From the NCBI GenBank assembly GCA_020809705.1, contig CP085833.1:1736001-1800000 (forward strand): a stretch of DNA of 64,000 nucleotides, in the 5' to 3' direction. Position numbers and translations under genes: made by a program. This DNA comes from Calonectria ilicicola (taxonomy: Eukaryota > Ascomycota > Sordariomycetes > Hypocreales > Nectriaceae). How positions within the stretch are numbered: position 1 is the stretch's first letter; each line of letters opens with the position of its first letter. The notes beneath the pieces are model-generated. The model saw only the letters and a list, made by a program, of their open reading frames with translations, searched no databases and was not told where the DNA came from. This document shows, in pieces, positions 47,391-60,400 of the stretch.

Positions 47391-49030
47391 GCATAGTGGT
47401 GAGCATGGCAGCAGCAGTGACAGCGACAGTGGACAGTGGACAGTGAACAGTGGTGACGGCGGTGGGTGGTGGTACAGTGCACATACCTACTGTAATCGAC
47501 GTGTGAGGGGCGCCCGGGTGCTGTGGTCGCGAGTCAACCCTGGTGAGACGGGTTGGCAAGGGCCCTTGTGCCTGAGTCTGTGTGAGATGTGGGATGTGGG
47601 ACGTGGGATGGTTCTGGGGATGCCGAAGGTCTGGGCGACGACGGGCGGTTGTGACGGCGCTAGCTAGCAAATATGGAGATGGTAGATGGAGAAGAAGCTG
47701 AAGCTGAAGCTGATGCTGACTGACTATGGGGATTTTGGTGCTTGGGCCGAGAGAGAGAGAGAAGAGAGAGAAGATGGGGTAAAAGACAGGTGGTGGGTGT
47801 GTTTGGCCAAGGCAGCGGGCGATATGGTAGTGGTATTATTATCGTTCAGCAAGGTGTCTGTTGGTGTTGTTGCGCTGCTGCACCAACACCACAAGACCCA
47901 AAGTGGATGAGAACGAGGACCGGGACAAGGACACGACGATGGTACCGACCGATCAGGAAAGAGGTTGCTTGCATCAATCGCCAGTCAGCTGGTAGCATCC
48001 AGCTGCACGATTAAGTCACTGCCAGGAAGGATTACGCCGGCCGATGTGCTGTAGCGCAGGTCAGAGGGGCAGGGTAGCCTAGCTCGGTCGGCCTTTGGCG
48101 GGTGGCGGATGGCCGAGTCAGTGGATCGATGCCCTGAGGGGATCGGAGCTTCCAGCGTTACTCGCTATTCTGGTTCTGGGGGATCGCGAATGGGCCCACT
48201 GTGCGTGCTGAGTACCTGTCTCTCTTAGGAAGGAATCAGGAACAGGCAGACGGAGCGCTGTCTCTATGCAGCAGCTATGTAGGTACGCTTTGTTGGCTGG
48301 GGCAAAAGCTCAACACCGCCTCGCTGACAGCAGGAGTGGATTTATAATGCGTATGGACAAAAATGGATGGGGGGACAAGAAAATGCCGTTTCTGGAGGCT
48401 TGCTTGCCGTATAAGTGGTGTTATCCCAAGTCGTCGAATTAAGAAATAGCCGCACCGATGGCTGGAGTCCCGGGATCCGATTACCAAGTGAGGCGGAAGA
48501 GGCGGAAGGCGCTGTCGTGAGATGAGTGTAAGAGGTGTGATGATGCAGTGCAAAGGGTGGGATATCGTCTGGCACGCGACCGTGCTTGTCTGTCATCGAT
48601 GGGAAAGGTCGGGGGGGAGGTGGAAGAGACTGTATATGACCAGGTTGAGCTTTCGTGGCACAGACAATGATGACGCTTGATCTATAGAACGGGGTTGGCC
48701 GTCTTGTGAGGGAGATGGTCGGGGCATGTGCCGCCTTTTATTTCTGGAGGGACAATGTCACCACGGTACTTGGGGCCTAGCAGGAGTGGGAAAAGAAAGA
48801 TGAAAGGGCACGGCGGCGAGGCAAGGGAATATCCATTCTGGAGGCCGCGTGCCAGCTGGTTGGTTGATGGAGTTGGCGATGGTGGGAACGGTAGTCATGA
48901 TGCTAAGTGGTGGTCTTGGTACATGTCGCGTCTCCCGTACTCGGTATATGCCTAAGCCTGAAACCTCCCAGCCCAACAAAGCAAGCCATCTGTAGCCACC
49001 TCTGTTCTCTCCTCCTCCTTTACGGCCGAG

Positions 49031-49061
49031 TTGTCGTCGTCGTCGTCGTCGTCGTCGTCGA
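49031..49061. repeat. (GTC)n trinucleotide repeat, about 10 copies
   Basis: A near-perfect GTC run in non-coding DNA; it creates apparent Asp or Ser runs in shadow frames. Confidence 0.9.
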
Positions 49062-51228
49062 GGCTTGTTCTGTTGGTAGGTACCAGTCCACGACAACACA
49101 AGGCACAGCCGGACCATGCGGAACAGGGACCAGGAACCAGCATCCTTGGCTCCCGAGACTCTCGCGGCCCCCGCCATTGCGCTCATCTGCCTGGTCACTC
49201 CTCGAGCAAGTCACAAGTATCCACTACTCAAGGGAGCGTGATGTGGGTGAAGGGGCCATGTACATTTACAATTTGTTTCTTGTTTCGAGCTTGGCCCTGC
49301 TGTAGTGTAGTGGAGGGGAGGGGGGAAAGGAAGACACTTCGGCAGAGACGGGGCGCACCATCAGCTTGGGATCGTTGTCTCAGCGTAGCTTGGCTCCATT
49401 GGGGAAACAAGCTTCACTTCTAACAAGAAGATGGATGGATGTCAAAGGTCGCCTTGTTTCTTTTTTTCCCTTTCTTTTTCTCTTCGCTTATGTTGCTGTC
49501 GAGACACGATGATGCCCAAAACGTCCAAAACTAGAGATGGAGGAAACGCCACGGTCGAATCAGACCACGCCGGGTGCGACTCGATGCGCGGCCACTCGGC
49601 TGGCCACACATCTCTTTTCAGGCGAGCTGGGGGGATGTGGCCGTTTTGGGCGGCTGCTGGACTCATCTCAGCCGGGGCTGGACGACTATGGACTGAGTTT
49701 GGGACTCCAGCAGAGCAGGTGCAGTGCTGGTGCGGAATTGGTGCAGAGCTGGTGAAATGGAAATGCAATGTCTTTGCCTCCCTCTGTCGCTTTCTCCGCG
49801 ACAAGTCTCACAGTCCATGTCTGTCTGTATATGCATCGATGCGACAAGTAGGGAATAGATGGGCTGCAGTGGCCATCCCTCGTCGGCCGCCTCTCCTCGT
49901 TTATTGTTTGCTTTTCATCCCCAGCGAGACATCGTCTTGATTGATGGGAGCATATCCGAATGGCTCTTTTGCCTCGCGCTTTGCCTGCGAAGGGCTCGGA
50001 ATCGTGGCCCATGCCACTCACATCACATCCTCCCGCCCCTCCTCCACTCGCCGTCCATCATGGCTGCGCTTTTGGGTTGGGTGTGAGCGTGAGGGGTACA
50101 CTCCTCTCCATACCACTCCATGAATGGTCACCAGCCATCTCCCATCACCCTCGCCCGTCCAATGCGAAGCTATCGCCGTCCACCTTCTCTCTCGTGTCAC
50201 CCCCCTCTCAGTGCCGTCTACACCCTCCCCAACCCAATTTGTCCCAGAGGTAAGACAAAGAGACTTGCGCAGGCCTACGGCGCAGGCAATAGTAAAAGGT
50301 AAATGGACAAGAAGAAGAAAAATAAAATAAAAATAATAATCCGGGGGGTTGACGATTGATCCCTGAGCCTCGCGTTCGGCATGTCGCGTCGATCGTTGCT
50401 CTCTTACCACCGCCTAACCACAGCCTCGCTCGTAAACCCAGCTTGCACATCTTCTTCTCCGTCATCCCGACCTATGTTGCCATCTAGACTGTGCAACGCA
50501 ACGCAACGCAACCTTTTGTTGCCGTCCCCGAGAATCCCCATAGTCTAGAGTGGTCTCGCCATCCCCAGTCGGCCATCTCCTCCGCCTCCTCCTCTTGACG
50601 CGTGCCCCGAACTTAGAGACAGGCTCACGCAAAGCCATGCATTATCCAGCAGCAATGTCTCTCGCTCGCTCTCTCTACCTGCGTCTCGTCTCGCCTCACC
50701 TCATAATGGCGTATGGAGAGAGAGCATCTTCCCACCCCTGTCCTCTTGTCGCTCCCTCCCTGGCCTTGCCTGCCCATGCCCATGCCCATGTTCTTTCTCA
50801 TGCCCATGCTCGCAGGCCCACACACTTGCGGCCATGCCCTCCACCTCCAACCGTCGCCGCCGTCTCGATGATCAAGGCAGATGTCGGCCGCTATCCCCAA
50901 CTCGGACGGGCTAGGTCCTTGGTCGCCTCTTGTGCGACCACTCGTGCATGATCGATAGTGTCGCAGCGCTGTTATTCGTTTAACCGATGTGGGCAAGGGA
51001 GACTCGATAGGGAGCTTGGACGCGGCCGAGCTTGCGCAGCTTTTCTGCAGCAATGCAGTCAGAGCTGTAATGGGCAGCGGGTGTAGCTCTGGTGCAGGAT
51101 AGATCCCGGTTCAGGATTGCCCAAAGTGCCATGAAGCTCTGCACTTCCATCCTTTCTGAGAATGTAGCACCCTCCTGGTGTCGCCGTTGGGCGGTCGTGT
51201 AACATTGCACAAAACCCAATCCCTCCTG

Positions 51229-51261
51229 GTGTGTGTATGTGTGTACGTGTGTGTGTGTGTA
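51229..51261. repeat. TG-rich dinucleotide repeat
   Basis: Interrupted GTGTGT array in the gene-poor region. Confidence 0.85.
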
Positions 51262-54200
51262 GAGGGCGAGGGGCGAGGAATATCTCCGTACTGAAACAGC
51301 TGCAACGGGGCTCTTTTCCGGTAGTCAGCCACAGTTCTGCAGCTCTTTTCTTTTGAGTTGTGGTTTGCAGTCACAAGTAAAAAGCAAATAACAAATCACT
51401 TGCTCGCGCGGGCTGTAGGTTGACTGACGCCATTCTGCAGCAGCACTGGCCCGCCGTCTCAGCGCCTCGCAGGGATCAGCTCTTTGGCTGCAAGGCGCCG
51501 GGAACGCAGCATTCCCGATACGGTCAGCCTAGTGTGCCGCAAGCTACTGGGAGGGTGCGCCTCGCGCGGGCGGCGACCATGACGACCTCTCAAGTAACGG
51601 GCTATCGCCAGCGAGAGCCTTGGACGCTGGGTCGTCTGCTGACGCCAGGCGTGCTCAGTGGCTCGCTGGCTCGGAAGCTCTAGGGCCCGTGGAGGCATCC
51701 AGAGCTGTTGCAGCTACTGACAGGCTACTATGCAGGCTACTGGCAGCGGGCCACCAACACCCATCGGGGTGCTATCCTGGCCCAGGGCCCGAGCGCCTCC
51801 CCCCAGCATCTGCCAGAAATAGACCCCGCATGGAGGCGTGGGACTCAGGCAACATCTCACGGAACTCAATCACGGTACGTATCGCAGATGGAACCTCACC
51901 TCAACTGACATGCTGCCACTCCACAACGGCAACCAGAGTCACACACCACCCACTCACGGATCGTCTCCTTGCTGAATCCGTCCACAGTGCACCCACGCAG
52001 GGCGCACACACGCTCTCACACATGCTCACCAAATACAAGTTTGAACATGCACTCTCACGCACCCAGGCTGCACTCAGTCACTCCCACCCTCTACCAGTTT
52101 CCAACTATTGGTCTCGGCTATTGGATCCTGCAGCTGCGGGCTGCCATCATCAGCTTCCCCGGAGACAGCCTTGAGCCTCGCATCCGCAGCTAAGACCTCG
52201 AGCCTCCGGCATCATAAGGTTGTGGTTGTGGATGTGGTTGCGGTTCCGGTTGAAGCTGGCGTAGTGCGTACCGCAAGTTGTCATGTTCTGGTTCTGACTA
52301 CAACACCCAACCCACCCGCCTTCTATCTTGCCTCTTCTCTCCCGCTTCACTCGCTCCCTCTGACATCCACATCTATCCCTTGCAACTCACCCCGCCCATC
52401 TCACCAAGCCCTTTGTTCGGCCCTAGTGCCATGATATCGGCATGCTTTGCTTGCTAGCTCTGTTGTTAGGGAAGATGCCGTCGATCATGGCTCCCACCCT
52501 CCATCTCGGCGAATGCTGCAAGCTACTCTTTAGCTCCACGCCGAGTGGCCATGGCTTTGTGCTCCGCCCAATCCACCCTGGTTGTTATCCTATTGTGTAT
52601 ATCACTCCTCTTCGCTAATTCGCTCCGTGTCCTGCAGCGGTTCTCACTCTTGCCCTGTGCAGAATGATCGCCTTTCCGTCTTTGTCCCTGCAGACAAATA
52701 ATGTCTAATGCCAGTCATCTGCTCGTCCACATTTGGCCATGTAACACGAGCCCAACTCGAACCTCATGTCAACATTCGCTCACTCACTCACTCACTCACA
52801 AGGCGTTATGCCTCGTGAGCCGGTTATGCTAACGGCGTACCCGCTTCCAGATATGGCCTGAGCATTGGCGCCGCAACCTTGGCTAGTTGCGTCCGTTCTA
52901 CTCTTGGGGGTTGTCTCAGGCGGATGACCACCACCCACACCACAACCACCATCCACAGCTTCACCACCATCATGATCGGGAACCCCATCACTCCGCCATT
53001 CCTCCCCTGCGGTTTGTGTCAACCATCTTTATTCCAGGCCGCGTGCGAGTTGCGAGCCAGTGCCTGCGCTCCCCAACCATCTTGGTCCATATGCCCTCGT
53101 GTTAATGTCTATTGCCGTGCCCACCTGACTAGCCCCGTCGCTGGTCTCCTGGTTTGGTGCCAAACAGCCTTGGTCCGGCTTACATGTCACCCCCAGCCTT
53201 GCATTGTGTTCGCAGGCCGCTCTATATTCGCGACAACCTTGGCCCAGTGGCTTATTTGGCGTCCCCAGATTTGGTCTCGATTGCCACATGCGTGGCTGCA
53301 ATATCGAACATTCTACCCGCACCTCTCTCACCAGCACGCTGGGTTCGCCATGGCTTTCATCGTGCCCGCCTCCTCGGAGTCTAGACTTTCCGGCAAAGCC
53401 TCCTGCTGACGTCAAACCCAAGCCGCTCATGCGGGGCTCCCGTTCTCCGGCAACGCATCCACAACCATGTTGCGCAGACGATATACATACACACTCTTCA
53501 AAACTACCCCAACCGCGAGTCTTGAGTAACCAGGGCCGTCCATCCTTTAACCCCCAGCCCCCACACCCTCAACTCCAAGATCGGCCTCTTCCCTGGCCCA
53601 GACTAGTATCTCACAGAATCTCATGATCCCTGCCCCACATCATCCGACCGGAGTCCGGCGGAGTCGTCAGTCCCCTTCGCACACCAAACCAATATCCCTG
53701 GCCCATGTTTTTGCCCCATCGACGCGTCTCTTAAGAAGCATCTCTGTTTCTGGGTTATCAGTAGGCACCTTTGTTCAACATCTTGATATAATTGCCGGCG
53801 AGAATGCTCCGAAATGTGTGCTATGATCCACACTTCCCAAGACCTGTCCACAGGATTCTCTTCCTTCCCCACTCACTTCCAGTTATGAGCTTTTCGGGCT
53901 CGGAAAGTCTTGATCCTTGATGAAATACGCAATGATTTTCGTTTATCCGGAGCAACTCGGATGTCAGTTGATGCACTAGGGTTGCAAATGCCGAGATCTT
54001 TCAGGGTCTCCGAAATAGCCGGGTATTCGATCTTCTGTGGCACACAGCAAAAGCAACCACATTGTCACAGTCGAGCTGATTATGATGCATTTATGACATA
54101 AATATTGGGTTCAGGTTGTGGCAACTCTGGCTGAGCCCGAAGACTGCTTAGAAGGGCCTCACGGGGTGTTGTTTAGTACTGCTTTGAAAAAAAACCGGTT

Positions 54201-56480
54201 CCTTGGCTCGACAGGGCTGCCACGAGAGCCTCACTCAGCAGCCAGTCAGATAGCTTCGAGTGGTAGATGTCCCAAGCCATTTCCCGCTAACACCAGTAGC
54301 ATCATTCGGTTCAAGCTGGTTCCGCTCAGCGCTGCCATCAGGCTAGAGCGGGCGGATGACCAGGCATGTGACCTGGGGATGGTGTGCGGGTGTCTGGAAC
54401 CGGCTGGAGTCGCGGGGCGCGCTGCAACACTTACGGGCGTTACGGACTCGTATCACGGTGTGGGAGAAGATGACGAATGGGGGGCAAAAGATTGTCGGCG
54501 AGGTGAGTTCTAGGGCAGCCATGGCGACGAGGAGGATGGACGCGTGACGAGGCGCGTCTTCTTTCAAGAGTCATCGTTGTGCAACCTTTTTTTTTCTTTT
54601 TCTTCTTTCACATGCCTTGGTAAGCATTAACTGCGACTAAAGGCAAGCTTTCCAAGCCCCAGAATGCGTATGTAGGCCCGGGAAGGAGTCGAACCGTTCG
54701 GGACCGGAACCGCTCTCGGACACCCCCCAGACAGTGCTTGACCTCCTTCACAAAGACAGTTGACTGGATGATGGTGGTGTTGTGGCGTATGTCAACGAAC
54801 GCCTCGACACTATTAAAAAGCAAGTTTGTCTATAATATGTCTTTTTATAACAAGTTTTGCGGCTCCACGCTACCTTGTAACAAAAGCAACTTCGCTCACG
54901 CCGCAACCGCCACGGGCCTCTTTGGCAGAACGGCTCGGGCTCGGGCTCGGGTTCTCTAAATAGTCTGAACTCTGGGAGGATGAACTGGCTAGTGAGCGGG
55001 AGGAGTGGATATGGGAGGTTGGAGAGGAAGTTGGAGAAGCAAAGTGATCTACGGCCCGCCCCAACCGGACAAGCTACGGGTGTGCGGTGGGTTCAAGCAT
55101 AATGCTTGTCAGGTCAAGACGTAGAACTAGCCTCTTAGGTATCGAGGCGATAGTCACGAGTATAATGTGACGTAGGAGGGATTTGCTTGATAGTGAGGCG
55201 GAGGTGGTAGGACTCTAGGACGCGGGACGGCGAGTTCGTCGGTCTTGATATTCCTGTGTGGCCCCATAGAGAGGCCACGTTTCCTTTTTTTCTTCTAGTC
55301 ATCGGGTCAGTTTTATGCATTGAATCTTGGTCATCGTAGCCAGTGTGCATTCGCCGGGCATTTCTCTCCGGCCGAGAACAGGATTGTACCTTGAGTGCTG
55401 TCCATCGTGGAGCCAGACTCAACGCCTGAAGAGTTTCAGATGGACAAAGAAGCACACAAAGAAGGGAATTACATGAGACGGAATAAGCATGCGGTGTCTA
55501 AAAGCTAGTCCAACACTTTATGATAACCGACATGGTTGTTATTCTGCCAACGCCAACGACGTAGCGGTTGCTAATTGGTACACGTCACGAAAGTGGTGAA
55601 TCTACAGCGTCCCAGTGCCCTAAAAAGCATCGCCATGCGACCGTGCGTTCCTCTGTATAATAAACGGACACTGTATATTCGCCTCCCAATATCTTTGCAT
55701 GTCACAAGAGTCCGTATTCTTACGAATACATGGCCTAGGGCAAAGATGTGAGACGGTCCTCTACTCACCCCGGAAGTAGCAATGTAGTACAGGCATCAAA
55801 TGTATGAGGTTGATCAAGTTTACGATCAAACCACAGTTACCAGCTCCCATTACACCTGTGTACATGCTCCAACCCGAAAAATATCTGACCAAGGGTATGG
55901 TGAACTTAGCGCAACCAGTGTAAACAAAGGCTTGTTACTAGCTCTGCGCCTTTCTTGTTCGTACCGAAAAAAAAATAGATAGAGTAATGATTTGTCTCCA
56001 AAAGTCTAGTGCTCCATTTTCTGCACGAAGTTGTGCTGCCCATGGGAAAGCCTCATGAGTCACTCGTTTGGTGAGCAGTGCACCAAAGGAACTCGCCATA
56101 TCCCAGCCCGTATTCCTCCACTTCCCTTGTCCCTGTCTGCGCATAAAATCTCCACAGATCATGACGCTTTGGGACATTCGCGATGCAAAATCAAGTTATT
56201 TGGCTGCGCATATCCCCCAATACCATGGTACTGAACCCGACATGAACCGCGACGCCCATCCAAGTGTTCGCCGTCACTCTTCGTTGGATCTGATCTCGAC
56301 TGATCTCCGCCCCGCATTCTGTATCAACCGACACCAAATCATGTTGTCATACCTTTTGTCTTTCTAAATTTATAAAATAAGCGACCGATGGTCAAATCAT
56401 TCATTTTTTTTAAAGAAAATAAATAAATAAATAAGTAAATGAATAAATCTTGTAGTAAAAATAAATTAAATATGACATGT

Positions 56481-59400
56481 TCAATTATCTGCTTCATCCT
56501 CGCTTACCCAAAAAGTAAGCCCTTTTAAGAGATTTGTAACAGCCTCAGGTGTTACATCTTTTAATTGTTAGAATATAAATGGCCTCACGGAAGAAAAGAA
56601 TATACTCACAAATCTCATCGGGTTCTACTCCGCTTTCACGCAGCCGATCCTCCTCTTCTCTTGATGGGATGCATTCTTCTTCCATACATGCTCGCCAATC
56701 ATCCCACATAAAATCCATCAGATTCTTATTAGAACGAAAATAGCCTGGCAATAGTTTCTTCATGAGATACACTAATCGCCCATAAATCTCGCTTTCTTCT
56801 TCTTGAATCTCCGTAACGTTGCCTTGAAAGTTTTTGATGAATCTCGTTGTTAAGTCTCGACCATCACAATCGACCTCCTGAGTCTTGTATTGACAATAGG
56901 TGTGTGTCATCTCCAGCGCTTCGAATGTCAGAAAGCGTATGAACTGCTTTTTAAGCGACCCAATGGCCTTTTTACTCAGGGTTGAATCTTCGTCATCGAA
57001 TAATCTTTCCAAGATGACCGAACTTTCGCCAAAACTCCAAGTGGCCCAGGCTTGTTCTTTGCAGTAAGAAATGAATGGAGTGCATCCGTTTCCACTACAC
57101 CAGCAATGACACTCGTCTGTCGAACCACTTCCAAACACATCCTCGGAAAACTGCTGGATCAAATCTTCAGCAATTCTCCTGACTGGGCGCGATATTGGCA
57201 TGTGGTATCTATGTGTGCTCCCTAGCACTGAGGCAAGATGATGCCAACCTGTCGCTGCAATATTTATGCCCAATGATAAGGGATCTATTGGCTTTTGGTC
57301 CAATAGGTTGTGTTGTTTGGCCCAATCCATAATAGAAACGATAGACTCATCTGCATTCCAGTATTCAAATATGCCCAAGCCATAACCTGCGCCCATCATG
57401 ATTGGCGTCAGTCCTGTAAAACTTTTACTAGACAAGTCATGAAACCCAGCGTTGTAAAATATGGGAATAGCAGCTTTGAGGATCGGCGCATGATAGACAC
57501 TTGTGCAAGACTGTGAAACAGTGAGGTTATCTGGGACGTCAAATCCGGCACTCTCGATTGCTTCCATGATTTGACGGGCTTCCTTGTCTGGCACTTCTCC
57601 ATCCTTGCACTTGAATTGCCTTATCGTTGCGGTGGTTAGACTTTCCTTCGCTAGATGAAAGAGTTGCTTTCTTCTATCAAAGAGTCCTTTTGCAACTTCT
57701 CTTGAGCACTGCAGTGAAATAATGTCGTCGTCGTAACTCATGTTGTCCAAATTAATAGAGCAGCCTGCATCAACTAGGATACGAACCGATTCAGCGCAAT
57801 TTGCCACGCAAGCTATATGAAATGGAGCAGCTGAGAAGGAGTCTTCTGGGCGATCCACTCGTTTGTCAATAATTTTCTGTCCCCCGTGGGAGAGCAATAT
57901 GGAAAGCCCCCGCGGCCAAGTAACCGCGAGATGGAGTATTGTCACGTCATCAACTGGTTCTGACACTGATTCCGGTGAATTTTGAAGAACTGAAAGCAGC
58001 TTTTTCTCTGACTTCATACAGACTGCTCTGACTAAGGGACTCAGTTGGCCGTCTGGAAGAAATCAGGTTAGTTTGCCCTGTGCAATGTGTGTCTGCATGA
58101 TTAATTAATACCATCTAAAAGTTCCAGATATTCCGAGTTGATATCCATATACCAGGACCAAGTAAGAAGCCCAACATGAAACTCTGGCAGATAGTCGATT
58201 ATTTCAACGAGATTTTCGATAATTTTGCTATAGAATTTGAATTCGATCGTGTGATGCGATTTGTTCAATGGTTTTAATTCGTCCCTATGGGCCGTAACCG
58301 AATACATCAAATAGTCCAACGAAGTTCTAAGATATCTATTAACGCTCACGCAACAGAAAAGAGTGAAGCAAACGGGTATAGACTAACAAACCATATCTAC
58401 TCTCAACATTACAAGGGACACCTTTATTGGCAAAAGTCAGCATCATCTGGCTCAGCTCAAAATACACCGAGTATTCGGTGAAGCAGAAGTATGGTATAAC
58501 TTCAATCATTAGGAAAAACTCCTAATCAATAATCAGCCACGATTCTCTGAATCTTTCCGGTTATCCTTTGGCGGATTTACATGAAGATGTGTTCTCCCAA
58601 ACAGATTCACTTCAAATGGCGATGCTTCCCTTTTATCGTATAGCCGTAATATTTTACATCGAGCTGATCGAAGGAGCTTTGCGACATCAGTTGGCGATTC
58701 CAAATCATCTTTCATCAAATCGTATTCAAGATTTGAGAGAACCTCGCAAACCGAGCTTTTAGGAACCACCGTCTGAATATTGAGATGACGGCCAATGGTC
58801 AACCCACCACCGCCTCTAGCCTGATATGTGAATGATGCATCAACAAGAAGGTTGAGCATTCGGCCTACGGTTAGTCTTATCTTTGTGCCTACATGACTTA
58901 CTCTGGACAATCCCATTTTACCTGGGCAATCTTCTGAATGCTGTTTGATGTCTTGTTCTCTACTATATATGTTAAAGGGTCCTATTCCAAGGTCCCACCT
59001 CGTCGTCGTTCGCGTCCTGGGGTTTCGTGGGCAATTACAGGTCGCATTTACCGACTGGACTTTCGTCGGCCTTCGATAGGAAAAGACTTGGAGATCAGAG
59101 CAACTTGCACTGTCGCACATATCACAAAGGGTAGCGGGCTTTTCAAGAGGGCGTAATCCGAGCTGGGACAGTTCAGTTGCCTGTTACAGTATTAGTAGTG
59201 GAAGAATTATGTTCTTTGTATACGTACCAAGTCTTTCAGTTGATCAGGGATCTCTTCATCATTGTCCTCGAGCAGTGTCGTCAAAATTTGCACGTTCCGC
59301 TTAATCTCAGTAATGACGTGTGGTATACGACTCGCGTCTGGTACCGGGATTTTATCAATCTGAATGAACCGTTCTAAGATTGCTTTGGATGCCGATGCAG

Positions 59401-60400
59401 CCATTGCAGATGCGAAATGCTGCCACATCTTTTGTTTATGGCAATCGGCATAATCGCATGCTGCTTTGACTACCACACAGGGCATTTCATCCCAAATCCC
59501 AGCCGCTTCCATCTCGAATGCAATCGCACTCAGTTCCTTCGAGAGTTGGTTTCTATGTGCAGCAGATTTCAGCACTGTATTACCTGATGCAAAAAAACCG
59601 ATATGTATCATAGGCTGTTGGTTTGGTCTGAGATGAGAGGTCTGTAGACGTTTTCTTTCCACGAGATAGTCATCACTACATCCCGCATCCGCACAGGATA
59701 ATCCAATCACTTTGTCGCAAATAGGATCTGAGTCATTATGGCAGTTCCGACAAATGCAGGTTGATGATACGTGATGCTTGTGACGGTAGTCTGGTTGATA
59801 TAACTTGTCATTTGCCGTACCAGGATAGTGGTATTTATTCGGCTTTTTTGTTTGTGAAATCTTAAGTTGAAGCTGCGAGAGAAAATATTCAGTTCTTTTC
59901 TCAATCAATCCCCGCACGCGATCAGTTTTGAGTATTGAAAGTAGGCTGCGGACATCTTTGTGTGGCCGACTGAGCTGGTCTGTAATGCCAGTCTTCTTCA
60001 TAAATTTGTCTGGATATTGCCTCCCGAAATCGTACTGAGCCACAGCTTCACTAATAATCACATCACCCAACAAGATTTCATTATCTTGACTATAGGGCAT
60101 GACACCGCAGACTCCAACAAGGAGCGCCAGTCGCAACCCGGTATAGCTTAAGCGCATGTTTGCAGCCGCACTCGCAGCATTTGTCGTACCCATACCAGGC
60201 AAAATAGTCAGGACCACGTTATAGCTGCCTATGCGTCCCGTGGTATAAGTATTATGGTCGCCAGAAACCTTGCCATATCGATCAGCCTCCCCGTCCCAGA
60301 GCTCATCAAAAATTAGGAAAACAGCATCAGCCTCTATTGCTAGTGCGCAGATGATTGCGACTTCGAACTCGTCACGACAGGAGGGTCGACTAGAAGCCAT
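56481..60400 (-). CDS. Nucleoside phosphorylase-ankyrin protein with cysteine clusters (NLR-like architecture without NTPase)
   Basis: Six exons (60400-59228, 59180-58581, 58521-58388, 58326-58112, 58052-56610, 56557-56481) join in frame to 1213 residues; introns are 47, 59, 61, 59 and 52 bp. Residues 1-390 form a PNP_UDP_1/Pfs-type nucleoside phosphorylase domain: EVAIICALAIEADAV, VLTILPGMGTTNAASAA, LLVGVCGV, AIAFEMEAAGIWDEMPCVVVKAACDYADCHK. In NLR-like fungal proteins this domain is followed by NACHT or NB-ARC; here no P-loop is visible. A linker has CDMCDSASC, CNC and HSEDC, then ankyrin-like units (FGRTHLH, VTILHLAVTW, APFHIACVANCAESVRILVDAG). A CHCWCSGNGCTPF cluster lies near residue 1025. 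The last intron is supported by GTGAGT and TTCTAACA. The NTPase-free fusion could be a single-chain sensor/effector; function is inferred. Confidence 0.78.

Larger units (their letters stand above)
46857..56480. other. 9.6-kb gene-poor region with many simple repeats
   Basis: No coding gene can be supported. The first about 6 kb are GC-rich and pyrimidine/purine-skewed with dozens of domain-free open frames; the part after about 54.6 kb becomes AT-richer. Simple repeats include (GGCAT)n near 47362, GA tracts near 47750, (GTC)n near 49033, GCCCATGCCCATG near 50776, GCAAC units near 50497, TG tracts near 51230 and ACTC units near 52780. It could contain a long leader or regulatory region of the CCCH gene, a non-coding RNA, or a gene I failed to see. 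Confidence 0.5.

Noticed and set aside
54656..54730. Possible minus-strand tRNA (B-box-like GGTTCGACTCC)
   Set aside because: The T-stem is mismatched and no matching acceptor 5' half exists within 100 bases.
58347..58400. Frameshift or pseudogene in the ankyrin part
   Set aside because: A phase conflict appears if the GTTTGT or GTGAGC sites are used as donors, but the GTTAGT donor at 58387 with the acceptor at 58327 restores frame and gives the expected ankyrin-like GLTSLDYLMY.
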